A stretch of DNA of 42,242 nucleotides from Planctomycetota bacterium (GTDB taxonomy: Bacteria > Planctomycetota > JACOTG01). Of this stretch, positions 33,152-41,356 are shown piece by piece. Positions within the stretch are counted from its first letter, which is position 1. The number at the start of each line of letters is the position of its first letter. Made by a program: the position numbers and the translations under genes. The stretch spans positions 1 through 42,242 of the forward strand of contig JACOTG010000228.1 of the NCBI GenBank assembly GCA_016178505.1, read 5' to 3'. Below the pieces are notes generated by a model that had not been told where the DNA came from, made no database searches, and saw only the letters and a list, made by a program, of their open reading frames with translations.

Positions 33152-34465
33152 ATGCGTGACATCCTCATCCTCGGCTGGATCTTCGGCACGCTTCCCCTGA
33201 TGTTCGTGCGCCCGTTCTACGGGCTCATCTGCTTCACGATCCTCGCCTACAACCGCACACAGGACCTGAGCTGGGGAATCGCCGGGACCTTGCCGCTCTC
33301 CGAAGTCGTCGCTCTTGCGATGATCGCCGGCTATTTCCTCAACCACCGAGGACCGAAGTTCATCTCGGACCGGCGCCATTGGCTGATGATCCTGCTCGCG
33401 CTGTGGATCGGCCTCTCGGTTTTTTTTGCGTTCGTGCCGGCGCTCGGCTACCGGAAGTTCTCCGAGTTCCTGAAGATCATCCTCGTTGCCATCATGACGC
33501 CGTCGCTCGTGAACTCGCGGGAGCGACTGCGGGTGATGATGTGGGCGGTCGCTCTGTCGTTCGGATTCTACGGCGTGAAGAACGCCCTGCTGCACGAGAC
33601 GATCTTGCGAGGTCCAGGCGGCCTCCTCGCCGACAACAACGATTTCTCGTCGGCCATGGTGATGAACCTCCCATTCCTGATGTATCTCGGGCACACGGAG
33701 GAGAAGCGCCTCTACCGGATCGGTTTCTACCTCGCGGTGCCGCTGACGGCGCTCACGATTGCGTTCACGGAGTCGCGCGGCGGGTTTCTCGCGATGTGCG
33801 TGGTGTTCATGGCGCTCACGGCAAAGTCGAAGCGATGGTATCTCGCCGTGATGGCCGCGCCCGTTGTCGCCGCGGTCTTTTTCGCCGTCGTGCCGCAGAA
33901 GTACATCGAGCGTTTGAAGACCATCAAGGAACACAAGGACGCTTCGTCTCAAGGTCGTCTGAAGGCGTGGGCGACGGCAACGCGAATGACCGAGGCGCAC
34001 CCCTGGTTTGGAGTGGGCTACCGAAACTTCGTCTACGCCTATCCGCGGTATGCGGAAAACTCACTCGAAAGAGGGCGCGTAGCGCACAACTCCTACTTCC
34101 AGCTCATGGCCGAGTCGGGAATACCGGCGCTCTTCTACTTCCTGTTCATGATCTTCCTCAATTGGAAGAACGCGCGGTGGATTCAAAAGGAGGCTCGGTT
34201 CCTGAACGCAAAATCGTGGATCAGAAACTACGCTGCGGTCATCGAGGTGACGACGTACGGCTACGTGGTGGCGGCGACGTTCCTCAACCGCGCGCATTTC
34301 GATTTGCTCTACCACGTCGTGGGAATCACGGTGGCCGTCGATCGGCTCGCGCGTGCGGAGTTCGCGGCGATTCGCGAGGAACGCGAGCGCCGCACGGAAA
34401 CGCAAGAAGTGGAAACAACGGTCGCCGTCGATCGGCCGTCAGCGGAGCCCGTGTTTTCGACGTGA
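33152..34465 (+). CDS. Exosortase-A-type O-glycosylation ligase (O-antigen ligase family, third copy)
   Basis: This polytopic protein has 437 residues. The N-terminus MRDILILGWIFGTLPLMFVRPFYGLICFTILAYN resembles the XrtA-associated ligase family (TIGR03097-like). Other marks are GGLLADNNDFSSAM with D161, FTESRGGFLAM, GRLKAWATATRMTEAHPWFGVGY and RVAHNSYFQLMAESG. It would attach or polymerise the exopolysaccharide at the periplasmic face. Upstream open frame to 33068 is ignored because ATG 33152 fits the family start and follows CGGGATCC. It heads the last plus-strand block, which also holds the exosortase. Confidence 0.88.
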   Translation: MRDILILGWIFGTLPLMFVRPFYGLICFTILAYNRTQDLSWGIAGTLPLSEVVALAMIAGYFLNHRGPKFISDRRHWLMILLALWIGLSVFFAFVPALGYRKFSEFLKIILVAIMTPSLVNSRERLRVMMWAVALSFGFYGVKNALLHETILRGPGGLLADNNDFSSAMVMNLPFLMYLGHTEEKRLYRIGFYLAVPLTALTIAFTESRGGFLAMCVVFMALTAKSKRWYLAVMAAPVVAAVFFAVVPQKYIERLKTIKEHKDASSQGRLKAWATATRMTEAHPWFGVGYRNFVYAYPRYAENSLERGRVAHNSYFQLMAESGIPALFYFLFMIFLNWKNARWIQKEARFLNAKSWIRNYAAVIEVTTYGYVVAATFLNRAHFDLLYHVVGITVAVDRLARAEFAAIREERERRTETQEVETTVAVDRPSAEPVFST

Positions 34466-34507
34466 ACGGACGACTCACTCGAAGCCAACTGAAAGGGACG
34501 TGTCTCG

Positions 34508-35581
34508 ATGTCTGAAGAGCGCATTTACCACGGGCAAGAGTCCGTGGCGACGAAGGTCCTCAACAAGGTCCGCAAGGCGGCGCGACTTCGATCGGAGGGC
34601 GTCCCGACGAAGAAGATCATCAACGTGGGGAAGTGCCGTCTATCGCTGAAGCTCCGCCAGCCTCGCGTGCTCGGCATGTGCTACCACCTGATGATCGAGC
34701 CCACGAACTTGTGCAACCTCAAGTGCCCGCTCTGCCCGACGGGCGAGGGGACGTTGGAACGCAAGAAGGGCAACATGACCCTCGAGACGTTCCAGGCGGT
34801 GATCGATCAACTCGAGGACACGCTCCTCGACATCAACATCACCAACTACGGCGAGCCGTTCCTCAACAAGCACCTCGTCGAGATGATCGCGTACGCCCAC
34901 AAACGCGGCATCTTCGTGAACGTCGGATCGAACGCTCATTTCTTCGAGACGCCCGAGGCGTGTGAAGCGATCGTCGAGGCGGGCCTCGACAACATCTACG
35001 TCTCGCTGGACGGCGCCACGCAGGCGACGTACGAGCAGTATCGCGTGAACGGGTCGTTCCAACTCGTGATCGACAACCTGCGTCAGCTCGTCGCGGCGCG
35101 GAAGCGCCTCGGACGAACGAACCCGGTGATCGAACTCCAATTCATCGTGATGAAGCACAACGAGCACGAGATCGAAGCCGTGCGTCGCATCTCGGAAGAG
35201 TTGGAGCTCGACAAGCTCGTGCTGAAGGCCGTGTCGTTCAACAACGCCGAGTACCGCGATCCGGTGGTTCAGAAGCGGTTCGTCGACAAGTTCCAACCGA
35301 TGAGCGAGGAGTTCCGCCTCTACCGCATGGCACAAGGCAACGTGCAGTGGAAGGATCCGATCGAGAACCGATGCGACTTCCTGTGGCGCGGCGCCGTGAT
35401 CTTGTGGGACGGCACCGTCGTCCCGTGCTGCATGGATCCGAAGGGCGAGCTGCCGCTCGGCCACGTGAAGGACGACCTTCGAAAAGTCTGGAACGGCGAG
35501 CCGTTCGTCAAGCTGCGCCGTCAGATGCTCGCCGACAAGAAGCAGATCGGCCTTTGCGCGGATTGCGCGGGGATCAACTAG
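34508..35581 (+). CDS. Radical SAM/SPASM protein (third copy)
   Basis: The protein is 357 residues. The radical SAM motif is C69, C73 and C76 (CNLKCPLC), with LDINITNYGEPFLNKHLV replacing the usual GGEP by YGEP. VSLDGATQATYEQYRVNG follows. The SPASM part has CDFLWRGAVILWDGTVVPCCMDP and ends with CADCAGIN. It is a different branch from the copies at 9909 and 30602. It lies directly between the ligase and the amidotransferase (6 bp before the latter's start), inside the exosortase block. AAAGGGAC precedes ATG 34508. Substrate unknown; sugar tailoring or protein modification are both possible. Confidence 0.87.
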   Translation: MSEERIYHGQESVATKVLNKVRKAARLRSEGVPTKKIINVGKCRLSLKLRQPRVLGMCYHLMIEPTNLCNLKCPLCPTGEGTLERKKGNMTLETFQAVIDQLEDTLLDINITNYGEPFLNKHLVEMIAYAHKRGIFVNVGSNAHFFETPEACEAIVEAGLDNIYVSLDGATQATYEQYRVNGSFQLVIDNLRQLVAARKRLGRTNPVIELQFIVMKHNEHEIEAVRRISEELELDKLVLKAVSFNNAEYRDPVVQKRFVDKFQPMSEEFRLYRMAQGNVQWKDPIENRCDFLWRGAVILWDGTVVPCCMDPKGELPLGHVKDDLRKVWNGEPFVKLRRQMLADKKQIGLCADCAGIN

Positions 35582-35587
35582 CCGTCG

Positions 35588-37507
35588 ATGTGCGGCATCG
35601 CCGGCATCGTCTACCGTGACCGCGATCGGTCGCCGGACGAGCGAACGCTCGTCGCCATGCGCGACACGCTGGCACATCGCGGTCCCGACGGAGTGGGCGT
35701 GTGGCGACGCGGGCCCGCCGGATTGGCGCATCGACGCCTGGCGATCATCGACGTTGCGGGTGGCGCGCAACCGGTCGAGAACGAGGACGGCAGCATCGCC
35801 ATCACGTTCAACGGCCAGATTTACAACTATCGCGAACTTCGTGAAGGGCTCGTCGCGCGTGGACACCGCTTTCGCACGCAATGCGACACCGAAGTGATCG
35901 TTCACCTCTACGAGGAAGAAGGCGAGCGCTGCGTCGAGAAGCTTCGCGGCATGTTCGCGTTCGCGATCTGGGACGCGCACCGCAACCGGCTTCTCCTCGC
36001 GCGGGATCGGCTCGGCATCAAGCCCCTCTATTGGCGCCTCGACGACGAGTCGCTGACGTTCGGCTCGGAGTTGAAGGCGATCCTCGCCGCGCTGGCGACG
36101 CCGCCGGCCATCGACCACACGGCCATCCTCGACTACCTGGTGTTCCTGTACGTTCCCGCGCCGAAGACGATCTTCCGCGAAATCCAAAAGCTGCCGCCGG
36201 GTCACACGCTGACGCTCGATTCGCGCGGCGCGACGCTTCGAAAGTACTGGGACGTGCGCTTCGAGGAGAATCCGACGATCGGGATCGAAGAGGCCGCCGA
36301 GCGGCTGCGCGAACTGATCGACGAGTCCGTGCGCATTCGCCTCATGAGCGAAGTGCCGCTCGGGGCGTTCCTGTCGGGCGGGCTCGACTCGTCCGCCGTG
36401 GTGGCCTCGATGGTGCGTGCATCCTCGTCGCCGGTGAAGACGTCTTCCGTCGGTTTCCGCGAGAGTGCGTTCGACGAGCTGCCGTTTGCGCGGCTCGTCG
36501 CGGATCGGCTCGGCACGGACCACCACGAGTCGATCGTGTCGGCGGAGGCGGCGCGCGCGATCGAGCTCCTCGCGCCGCATTACGACGAGCCGTTCGCCGA
36601 CAGCTCCGCGGTCCCGACCTACCACTTGTCGCGCGTGACGCGGGAGCGCGTGACGGTGGCGCTCTCCGGCGACGGCGGAGACGAGAACTTCGCGGGCTAT
36701 CGCCGATATCGCTTCGACTTGCTCGAGGGACGCTTGCGATCGCTCGTGCCCTCGCCGCTGCGCCGTCCGATCCTCGGCGGATTGGCGGCAATCTATCCCA
36801 AGGCCGACTGGCTGCCCCGGCCGCTGCGGGCGAAGACGTTTCTGGCTCACGCAGGCGACACCGCGGAGCGCGCGTACTACGACAGCGTCGCGGGCGTCTC
36901 GGAATCGTTCGCGCGAAGTCTGCTGTCCGCCGACGTTCGCCGACAGCTCGACGGCTACACGCCATTTCGCGCATTCGAGTCGCACTTCCGCGCGGCCGGA
37001 ACGAGCGACCCCCTCGCACGCCTCCTTTACGTGGACCTCAAGACGTACCTGCCGGACGACATCCTCACGAAGGTCGACCGAGCGAGCATGGCTCACTCGC
37101 TCGAGGTGCGGGTCCCCTTGCTCGACCACGTGCTCGTCGAGTTCGCGGCGACGCTGCCCTCTCGGATGAAGCTCAGCGGCTCGCGATCGAAAGTCGTGTT
37201 GAAGCGGGCGGTGGCGCGCGACCTGCCGAGCGACATCGTCGATCGCCGGAAGCAGGGGTTCTCCATTCCGCTCGCAGCGTGGCTTCGCGGGGAGCTGCGA
37301 GAGCGCGCCGAAGAGGGTCTTGCATCGCTGGGATCGTCGGGGCTGTTCGATCCTGCCGCTCTGCGATCCTGCCTCGACCGCCACGTGCGGGGAACGCGGG
37401 ATCACGCGACGCCCCTGTGGGCGCTCATATCGTTCGACGCGTGGGCGCGGCGGTTCGCCACGAAGCGCGGCGAAACTCCGTCGCTTGTGGCCGCCGGGCG
37501 CGTGTGA
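35588..37507 (+). CDS. Asparagine-synthase-type amidotransferase of the exosortase A system
   Basis: The protein is 639 residues. The glutaminase domain starts with nucleophile C2 (MCGIAGIV) and contains LAHRGPDG, HRRLAIID, FNGQIYNYRELR and RDRLGIKPLYW. The ATP-pyrophosphatase loop is SGGLDSS at 263-269, followed by SGDGGDENFAGYRRYR and DDILTKVDRASMAHSLEVRVPLLD. This matches the XrtA-associated amidotransferase 1 family (TIGR03108-like) in length and motifs. It may amidate a uronic acid or peptide group of the exopolysaccharide (inference). It begins 6 bp after the radical SAM stop. Confidence 0.92.
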   Translation: MCGIAGIVYRDRDRSPDERTLVAMRDTLAHRGPDGVGVWRRGPAGLAHRRLAIIDVAGGAQPVENEDGSIAITFNGQIYNYRELREGLVARGHRFRTQCDTEVIVHLYEEEGERCVEKLRGMFAFAIWDAHRNRLLLARDRLGIKPLYWRLDDESLTFGSELKAILAALATPPAIDHTAILDYLVFLYVPAPKTIFREIQKLPPGHTLTLDSRGATLRKYWDVRFEENPTIGIEEAAERLRELIDESVRIRLMSEVPLGAFLSGGLDSSAVVASMVRASSSPVKTSSVGFRESAFDELPFARLVADRLGTDHHESIVSAEAARAIELLAPHYDEPFADSSAVPTYHLSRVTRERVTVALSGDGGDENFAGYRRYRFDLLEGRLRSLVPSPLRRPILGGLAAIYPKADWLPRPLRAKTFLAHAGDTAERAYYDSVAGVSESFARSLLSADVRRQLDGYTPFRAFESHFRAAGTSDPLARLLYVDLKTYLPDDILTKVDRASMAHSLEVRVPLLDHVLVEFAATLPSRMKLSGSRSKVVLKRAVARDLPSDIVDRRKQGFSIPLAAWLRGELRERAEEGLASLGSSGLFDPAALRSCLDRHVRGTRDHATPLWALISFDAWARRFATKRGETPSLVAAGRV

Positions 37508-37508
37508 T

Positions 37509-37527
37509 CAAGACGACCGCCGTCTTG
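37509..37527 (+). terminator. Hairpin just after the amidotransferase stop
   Basis: CAAGACG (37509-37515) and CGTCTTG (37521-37527) form a perfect 7-bp stem with a 5-base loop, two bases after the stop codon. No T-run follows, so it is either a weak terminator or an RNA processing/stability hairpin within the operon. Confidence 0.35.
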
Positions 37528-37664
37528 CGCCGAAAGAATAGGGCATGCGTGCGCGCCCTGAACCGATCTACTTCGTGCGACCCGGCGACTCCCACGGCAA
37601 ATCGGCGTACGCCGGCATGGCCGTTCCGTCCAGGCGTGTCCGCGCCGACTGCGCCCGGGTGCTC

Positions 37665-38819
37665 GTGAAGATCCTGTACCACCATCGAACGCTTCGCGGT
37701 GACGCGCAGGGTGTCCACATCGCGGAGATGATCCGAGCCTTTCGTACGCGCGGGCACGAGGTTCTCGAGCGATCGCTCGTCAAGGCGGACGCCGGCGCCC
37801 GTCGGTGGGGCGCCGTGGCGAAGCTCCTTCGCGGTCCGCTCTACGAAATCGCCGAGGGCTTCTACGATCGAGGCGCGGCGCGCTGGCTGGCTCGCGAAAT
37901 CCGGGAGTCGACGCCCGACCTCGTCTACGAGCGATATGCGCTCGCCATGTCCGCCGGCGTTCGGGCCGCGCGCCGGACGGGCGTGCCGATCTTCGTGGAG
38001 GTGAACGCGCCGCTTGCGCGAGAGAAGTCCGAGCAAGTTGGCCTTCGATTCCCGCGTCGCGCCCTTCGCGGCGAAGTGACGGCGTTGTCTCGAGCCGATC
38101 GGGTGCTCGCGGTCTCGACGCCGCTGCGTCGCATCCTCGTCGAGGAGGGCGTTCCCGAGCAGAGAATCGTCGTGGTCCCGAACGGAGTCGATGCGGACCG
38201 CTTTCGCCCCGATCGCGACGGTGCGTCCGTTCGTCGCGAGCTCGGCATCGGGGACGCGCCCGTCATCGGGTTCGTCGGGTGGTTCCGGTCGTGGCACGGG
38301 CTCGATCTGGCCGTGCGCGCGCTCGCGAGGCCGTGCGTGCCTGCGGACGCCGTGCTGCTATTGGTCGGCGACGGACCGGAGCGCGCCGCCCTCGAGTCTC
38401 TCGCCGCCGCCGTGGGCGCCGGGTCGCGTCTGCGGATCACGGGCGAAGTGAGTCGGGATCGGATCCCGGACTTCGTCGCGGCGTTCGACGTCGCCGTGCA
38501 GCCGGCAGCGACCGAATACGCATGCCCCATGAAGCTCCTCGAGTACTTGGCCACCGGTCGCGCGGTCGTCGCGCCGGACCAGGAAAACGTGCGCGAGCTG
38601 GTGACGCCGGGATCGGATGCCGAGCTGTTCGCGCCGCGAGACGGAGAATCTTTTGCGTCGAAGGTCGGCGCGCTCCTCGCGGATCCCGCGCGCCGTGCCG
38701 GACTCGGCGAAGCCGCTCGTCGCGGCATCTTCGAGAATGGGCGGCTCTGGGAGTCGAACGCGCGTCGGGTCGAGGAGCTCCTCGCTGAAGTGCGTGCGGA
38801 GCGCGGAGGACGACGATGA
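37665..38819 (+). CDS. Family 4 glycosyltransferase of the exosortase block
   Basis: The protein is 384 residues from GTG 37665, whose product begins VKILYHHRTLRGDAQGVHIAEM, the usual N-terminus of this group. The frame is open back to ATG 37545, but those 40 residues look unlike the family. Further motifs are VYERYALAMSAGVRAARRTG, VVPNGVDADRFRPD, FVGWFRSWHGLDLAVRAL and ATEYACPMKLLEYLATG. It would add a sugar to the exopolysaccharide repeat unit. Its stop overlaps the exosortase start (ATGA), which ties glycan synthesis and exosortase production together. Confidence 0.85.
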   Translation: MKILYHHRTLRGDAQGVHIAEMIRAFRTRGHEVLERSLVKADAGARRWGAVAKLLRGPLYEIAEGFYDRGAARWLAREIRESTPDLVYERYALAMSAGVRAARRTGVPIFVEVNAPLAREKSEQVGLRFPRRALRGEVTALSRADRVLAVSTPLRRILVEEGVPEQRIVVVPNGVDADRFRPDRDGASVRRELGIGDAPVIGFVGWFRSWHGLDLAVRALARPCVPADAVLLLVGDGPERAALESLAAAVGAGSRLRITGEVSRDRIPDFVAAFDVAVQPAATEYACPMKLLEYLATGRAVVAPDQENVRELVTPGSDAELFAPRDGESFASKVGALLADPARRAGLGEAARRGIFENGRLWESNARRVEELLAEVRAERGGRR

Positions 38820-39664
38820 CTCGGCGACTCGTCTGGATAGCCGTGCTCGGACTCCTTCTCGGTGCCATCTACGCGCCGACGATCGACTGGATGCGCGAAC
38901 GGTTCACGGCGCCGGACTCGGAGTACTCCCACGGATTCGTCGTGCCGATCCTGGTCGCGTTCGTGATCTGGAGACAAATGCGGGCACTCGCAGCATCGGA
39001 GCACCGACCGTCGCTCTGGGGCCTCGTGCTGCTCGTGCCTGGAGCCGCGATGCAAATCGTGGCGGCCGTGCTTCGGGTCCACTTCCTCTCGGGGTTCTCG
39101 CTCTTGCCCGTGTTGCTCGGCCTCGTGCTGCTGCTCGAGGGCTGGCAACGCGCGAAACTGCTTCTGTTTCCGATCGCGTTTCTCGCGTTCATGATTCCGC
39201 TTCCCCTCGTTTCGCTGGCGGAGATGTCGCTGCGGCTCAAGCTCTTTGCGGCCTCGGCGGGGCTTGCATTGGCCCGCGTCTTCGGGGTCACGGCGACGCA
39301 GTCGGGAAGCGTTCTGACGCTCGGAGCCGGGGAGCTGCTCGTGGGTGACGCGTGCTCGGGGATCCGGAGCTTGATCGCACTTTTCGCGATGGGAACGCTC
39401 GTCGGCTATCTGACGCTTCGCGGGACGGTCCGCAGGATGGCGGTCGCGCTCGCGGCGGTGCCTGCGGCGGTCCTCGCGAACGGTCTGCGCATCGCGCTCT
39501 TCCTCGTCATCGCGAATCGGGCGGGCGTCGAAGCGACGACGGGGTTCGTCCACGAAGCGACGGGCATCGCCATCTACGTCATGACGCTCGGTCTGCTGCT
39601 CCTCCTCGCGCGCATTCTGCGCGAGCGGCCGATCGCAACTCCGTACGCCGGAGGGCTCGCATGA
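38816..39664 (+). CDS. xrtA: Exosortase A (EpsH-type transpeptidase-like membrane protease)
   Basis: The protein is 282 residues with about eight membrane segments. The catalytic trio of the family is in place: C180 in GDACSGIRSL, R225 in ANGLRIAL, and H246 in GFVHEATGIAIY. DSEYSHGFVVPILVAFVIW and FPIAFLAFMIPLP are the other conserved blocks. Exosortases recognise C-terminal PEP-CTERM signals on exported proteins at the periplasmic face and process them, by analogy with sortases. The XrtA type is assigned from the neighbours (ligase, amidotransferase, TIGR03087-type transferase, deacetylase). It is coupled at both ends by ATGA overlaps. Confidence 0.93.
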   Translation: MTRRLVWIAVLGLLLGAIYAPTIDWMRERFTAPDSEYSHGFVVPILVAFVIWRQMRALAASEHRPSLWGLVLLVPGAAMQIVAAVLRVHFLSGFSLLPVLLGLVLLLEGWQRAKLLLFPIAFLAFMIPLPLVSLAEMSLRLKLFAASAGLALARVFGVTATQSGSVLTLGAGELLVGDACSGIRSLIALFAMGTLVGYLTLRGTVRRMAVALAAVPAAVLANGLRIALFLVIANRAGVEATTGFVHEATGIAIYVMTLGLLLLLARILRERPIATPYAGGLA

Positions 39665-40323
39665 CCGGCCTTCGCGAAGTCCTGAGATCCTACGTGGTCG
39701 GAGCGAGCGTCCTCCTCCCGGTTGCGATCGTGACGATGCGGCTGTCGACGGCGACGCCTGCGGCCGCCGACACGTCTATAGGCTTGGCGATCCCGTATCG
39801 GATCGGTGCGTTCGACGGACAAGATCGCGCCCTTCGCGCGAGAACCCTCGAGCTGCTCGAAACGACCGACGTGGTGAACCGCGTCTACGCGACGGCGGAC
39901 GGGGCGCCCGCGATCACGCTCTGCGTCGTGAACTCGTCGGACAACCGCAAGATCGCCCACCCGCCCGAGGTGTGCTACACGGGCTGGGGCTATGAGGTGG
40001 TCGATCGCACCGAGGCGCGCATCGAATCGGACGGCGAGGTCATCGATGCTGCGGTCCTGAGCGTGCGGAAGGGCAGCGAGCACGAGGCGGTGCTCTACTG
40101 GTATCGATCCGGCTCCAGCGCGAGCGCAAACTACTACCGCGAACAACTGCGTGCGGCATTGGCGCTCGTGACAGGCAGTCCGATCGGCAGCTCTCTCGTT
40201 CGCCTCACCACTCCGGAGGGCGACGGCCGCGAGCGAGCCCGAGAGCGACTTCGCGGTTTTGCGACGGATCTTCTGCCCTCCCTTCGCGCGATCGAGTCCC
40301 GGGAATCGACGCCGTCGCGTTGA
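39661..40323 (+). CDS. epsI: EpsI-like exosortase-associated protein
   Basis: The protein is 220 residues with one N-terminal membrane anchor (VVGASVLLPVAIVTMRL) and a periplasmic domain. It contains AHPPEVCYTGWGYEV, the HPPExC signature of the EpsI/DUF3485 family, and EAVLYWYRSG. In many genomes EpsI is fused to or follows the exosortase. Its role is unproven but linked to exopolysaccharide and PEP-CTERM processing. ATG 39661 overlaps the exosortase stop. A longer upstream frame is shadow. Confidence 0.9.
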   Translation: MTGLREVLRSYVVGASVLLPVAIVTMRLSTATPAAADTSIGLAIPYRIGAFDGQDRALRARTLELLETTDVVNRVYATADGAPAITLCVVNSSDNRKIAHPPEVCYTGWGYEVVDRTEARIESDGEVIDAAVLSVRKGSEHEAVLYWYRSGSSASANYYREQLRAALALVTGSPIGSSLVRLTTPEGDGRERARERLRGFATDLLPSLRAIESRESTPSR

Positions 40324-40655
40324 GTTTTCGCGACGCCGGGGACACTCGCGTTCATCTTTCTCGACGTCGCCGTGTCCGCGAGTTGTGGGCTCTAGCGATT
40401 CGAGTGACGCGACGCGGCTCGATGCCTCCCCTCGGACGTCGAGGTTTCTCAACGACCCGCACGCGCACGATCAGCGAGCGTTGCGCCGGCGCAATCGCGG
40501 ACGGTGCCTCAACTCTCGATCTGACTCGACAGTAAGGGGATTCCCTCGCCAATCGACTCGACCGGACGCCGGCGGCGAGCGACGGCACGTCGGTTGCAAC
40601 CGAGAATCCGGTCTTCCGTTGTCTCCCGAGTCGTACCGAGGGGTCTACCTGTTTC
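40324..40655. other. Intergenic region between EpsI-like and PilZ genes
   Basis: This 332-bp gap has no supported gene. It contains a perfect 14-bp palindrome at 40481-40494 (separate entry). A GGACAC/GTGTCC pair near 40340-40375 could form a long-loop stem. No convincing -35/-10 pair was found. Confidence 0.5.
40481..40494. promoter_or_regulatory. Perfect 14-bp palindrome upstream of the PilZ gene
   Basis: TTGCGCCGGCGCAA is exactly self-complementary and lies about 160 bp before the PilZ start. Such a site is a candidate operator for a dimeric regulator. Confidence 0.4.
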
Positions 40656-41081
40656 ATGATTTCGCACGCCGAGAAACGCCGACACCATCGAATCGATCTG
40701 ACCGTTCCGGTTCAGCTCGCCGCCATCGACGATCGGGAGTCCTCCCAGCGCTCGTCCGATTCGCCGTTGAAGAGTCGGATCGTGGTCGGAAACGCCGTCT
40801 CGCTGAACGTCTGCGCACGCGGGATCTACTTGCGCACGTTCTCCTCGCACACCCTGACCCCCGGGGACCGATACGACGTGTGCATCACGGTGCCGGAGTC
40901 GGTGCTTCGCGGATCGACGACGTCCGACCCGATGCGCCCGCTCGGCGTGGAGTGCCTGAACGCGGTGCTCCAAGGAACGGGACGAATCGTCCGCGTCGAG
41001 CGGCTGGTCTCGTTCGACGTCGTGGGCATCGGCGCGGCGCTGGAGTTCGATCGCCCGCTCGAGTTCGGTGGCGTTCTGTAG
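40656..41081 (+). CDS. PilZ-domain protein (probable c-di-GMP receptor)
   Basis: The protein is 141 residues and essentially one PilZ domain. The N-terminus has the arginine block KRRHHRIDL (RxxxR). A second block, SLNVCARGIYLRT, stands where the family has (D/N)xSxxG; here it reads N-V-C-A-R-G, so a cysteine replaces the serine. The rest is beta-rich, ending VGIGAALEF. PilZ proteins bind cyclic di-GMP and often switch exopolysaccharide synthesis, which suits its place between exosortase and deacetylase genes. The altered motif could weaken binding. Confidence 0.78.
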   Translation: MISHAEKRRHHRIDLTVPVQLAAIDDRESSQRSSDSPLKSRIVVGNAVSLNVCARGIYLRTFSSHTLTPGDRYDVCITVPESVLRGSTTSDPMRPLGVECLNAVLQGTGRIVRVERLVSFDVVGIGAALEFDRPLEFGGVL

Positions 41082-41084
41082 GAC

Positions 41085-41268
41085 CCGCGCAGAAACAACG
41101 GCTCCATTCGGCCGGCTGCGAAGGCCGCTGGACTTCGTCTCTCCTCCTCGCCGTATCGCTCCCTTGATACGCCTCCACCCACGGCACTTCGTGCCGCGGG
41201 TACCCGTCGTTCCTCGCCAGCGGCCTTCTCGCTCGGCCTCGGTGTTTGACGCATTTGTTTCTGCGCGG
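41085..41268. repeat. Structured intergenic element with nested inverted repeats
   Basis: Outer arms CCGCGCAGAAACAA (41085-41098) and their exact complement (41255-41268) enclose a second perfect pair, GAAGGCCGCTGG (41120-41131) with 41217-41228. Inside are the hairpin CGGCAC-TTC-GTGCCG (41182-41196) and GTATC/GATAC (41153-41170). The 184-bp unit therefore folds on itself. It starts 3 bp after the PilZ stop. It has no coding potential that I can support and is unlike the repeat at 15260. Confidence 0.65.
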
Positions 41269-41356
41269 ACCCTTAGTCGCGACACTTGCGCGAGAACGCA
41301 GCTCTCGGGGACGCAACCCGAATCACCGGGGTGGGGGTGATACACTCGCGCGCCTG

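Noticed and set aside
34640..37405. Minus-strand open frame of 921 codons opposite the radical SAM and amidotransferase genes
   Set aside because: Low-complexity Arg/Val/Glu composition and no domain pattern. Both plus-strand genes have complete catalytic motifs.
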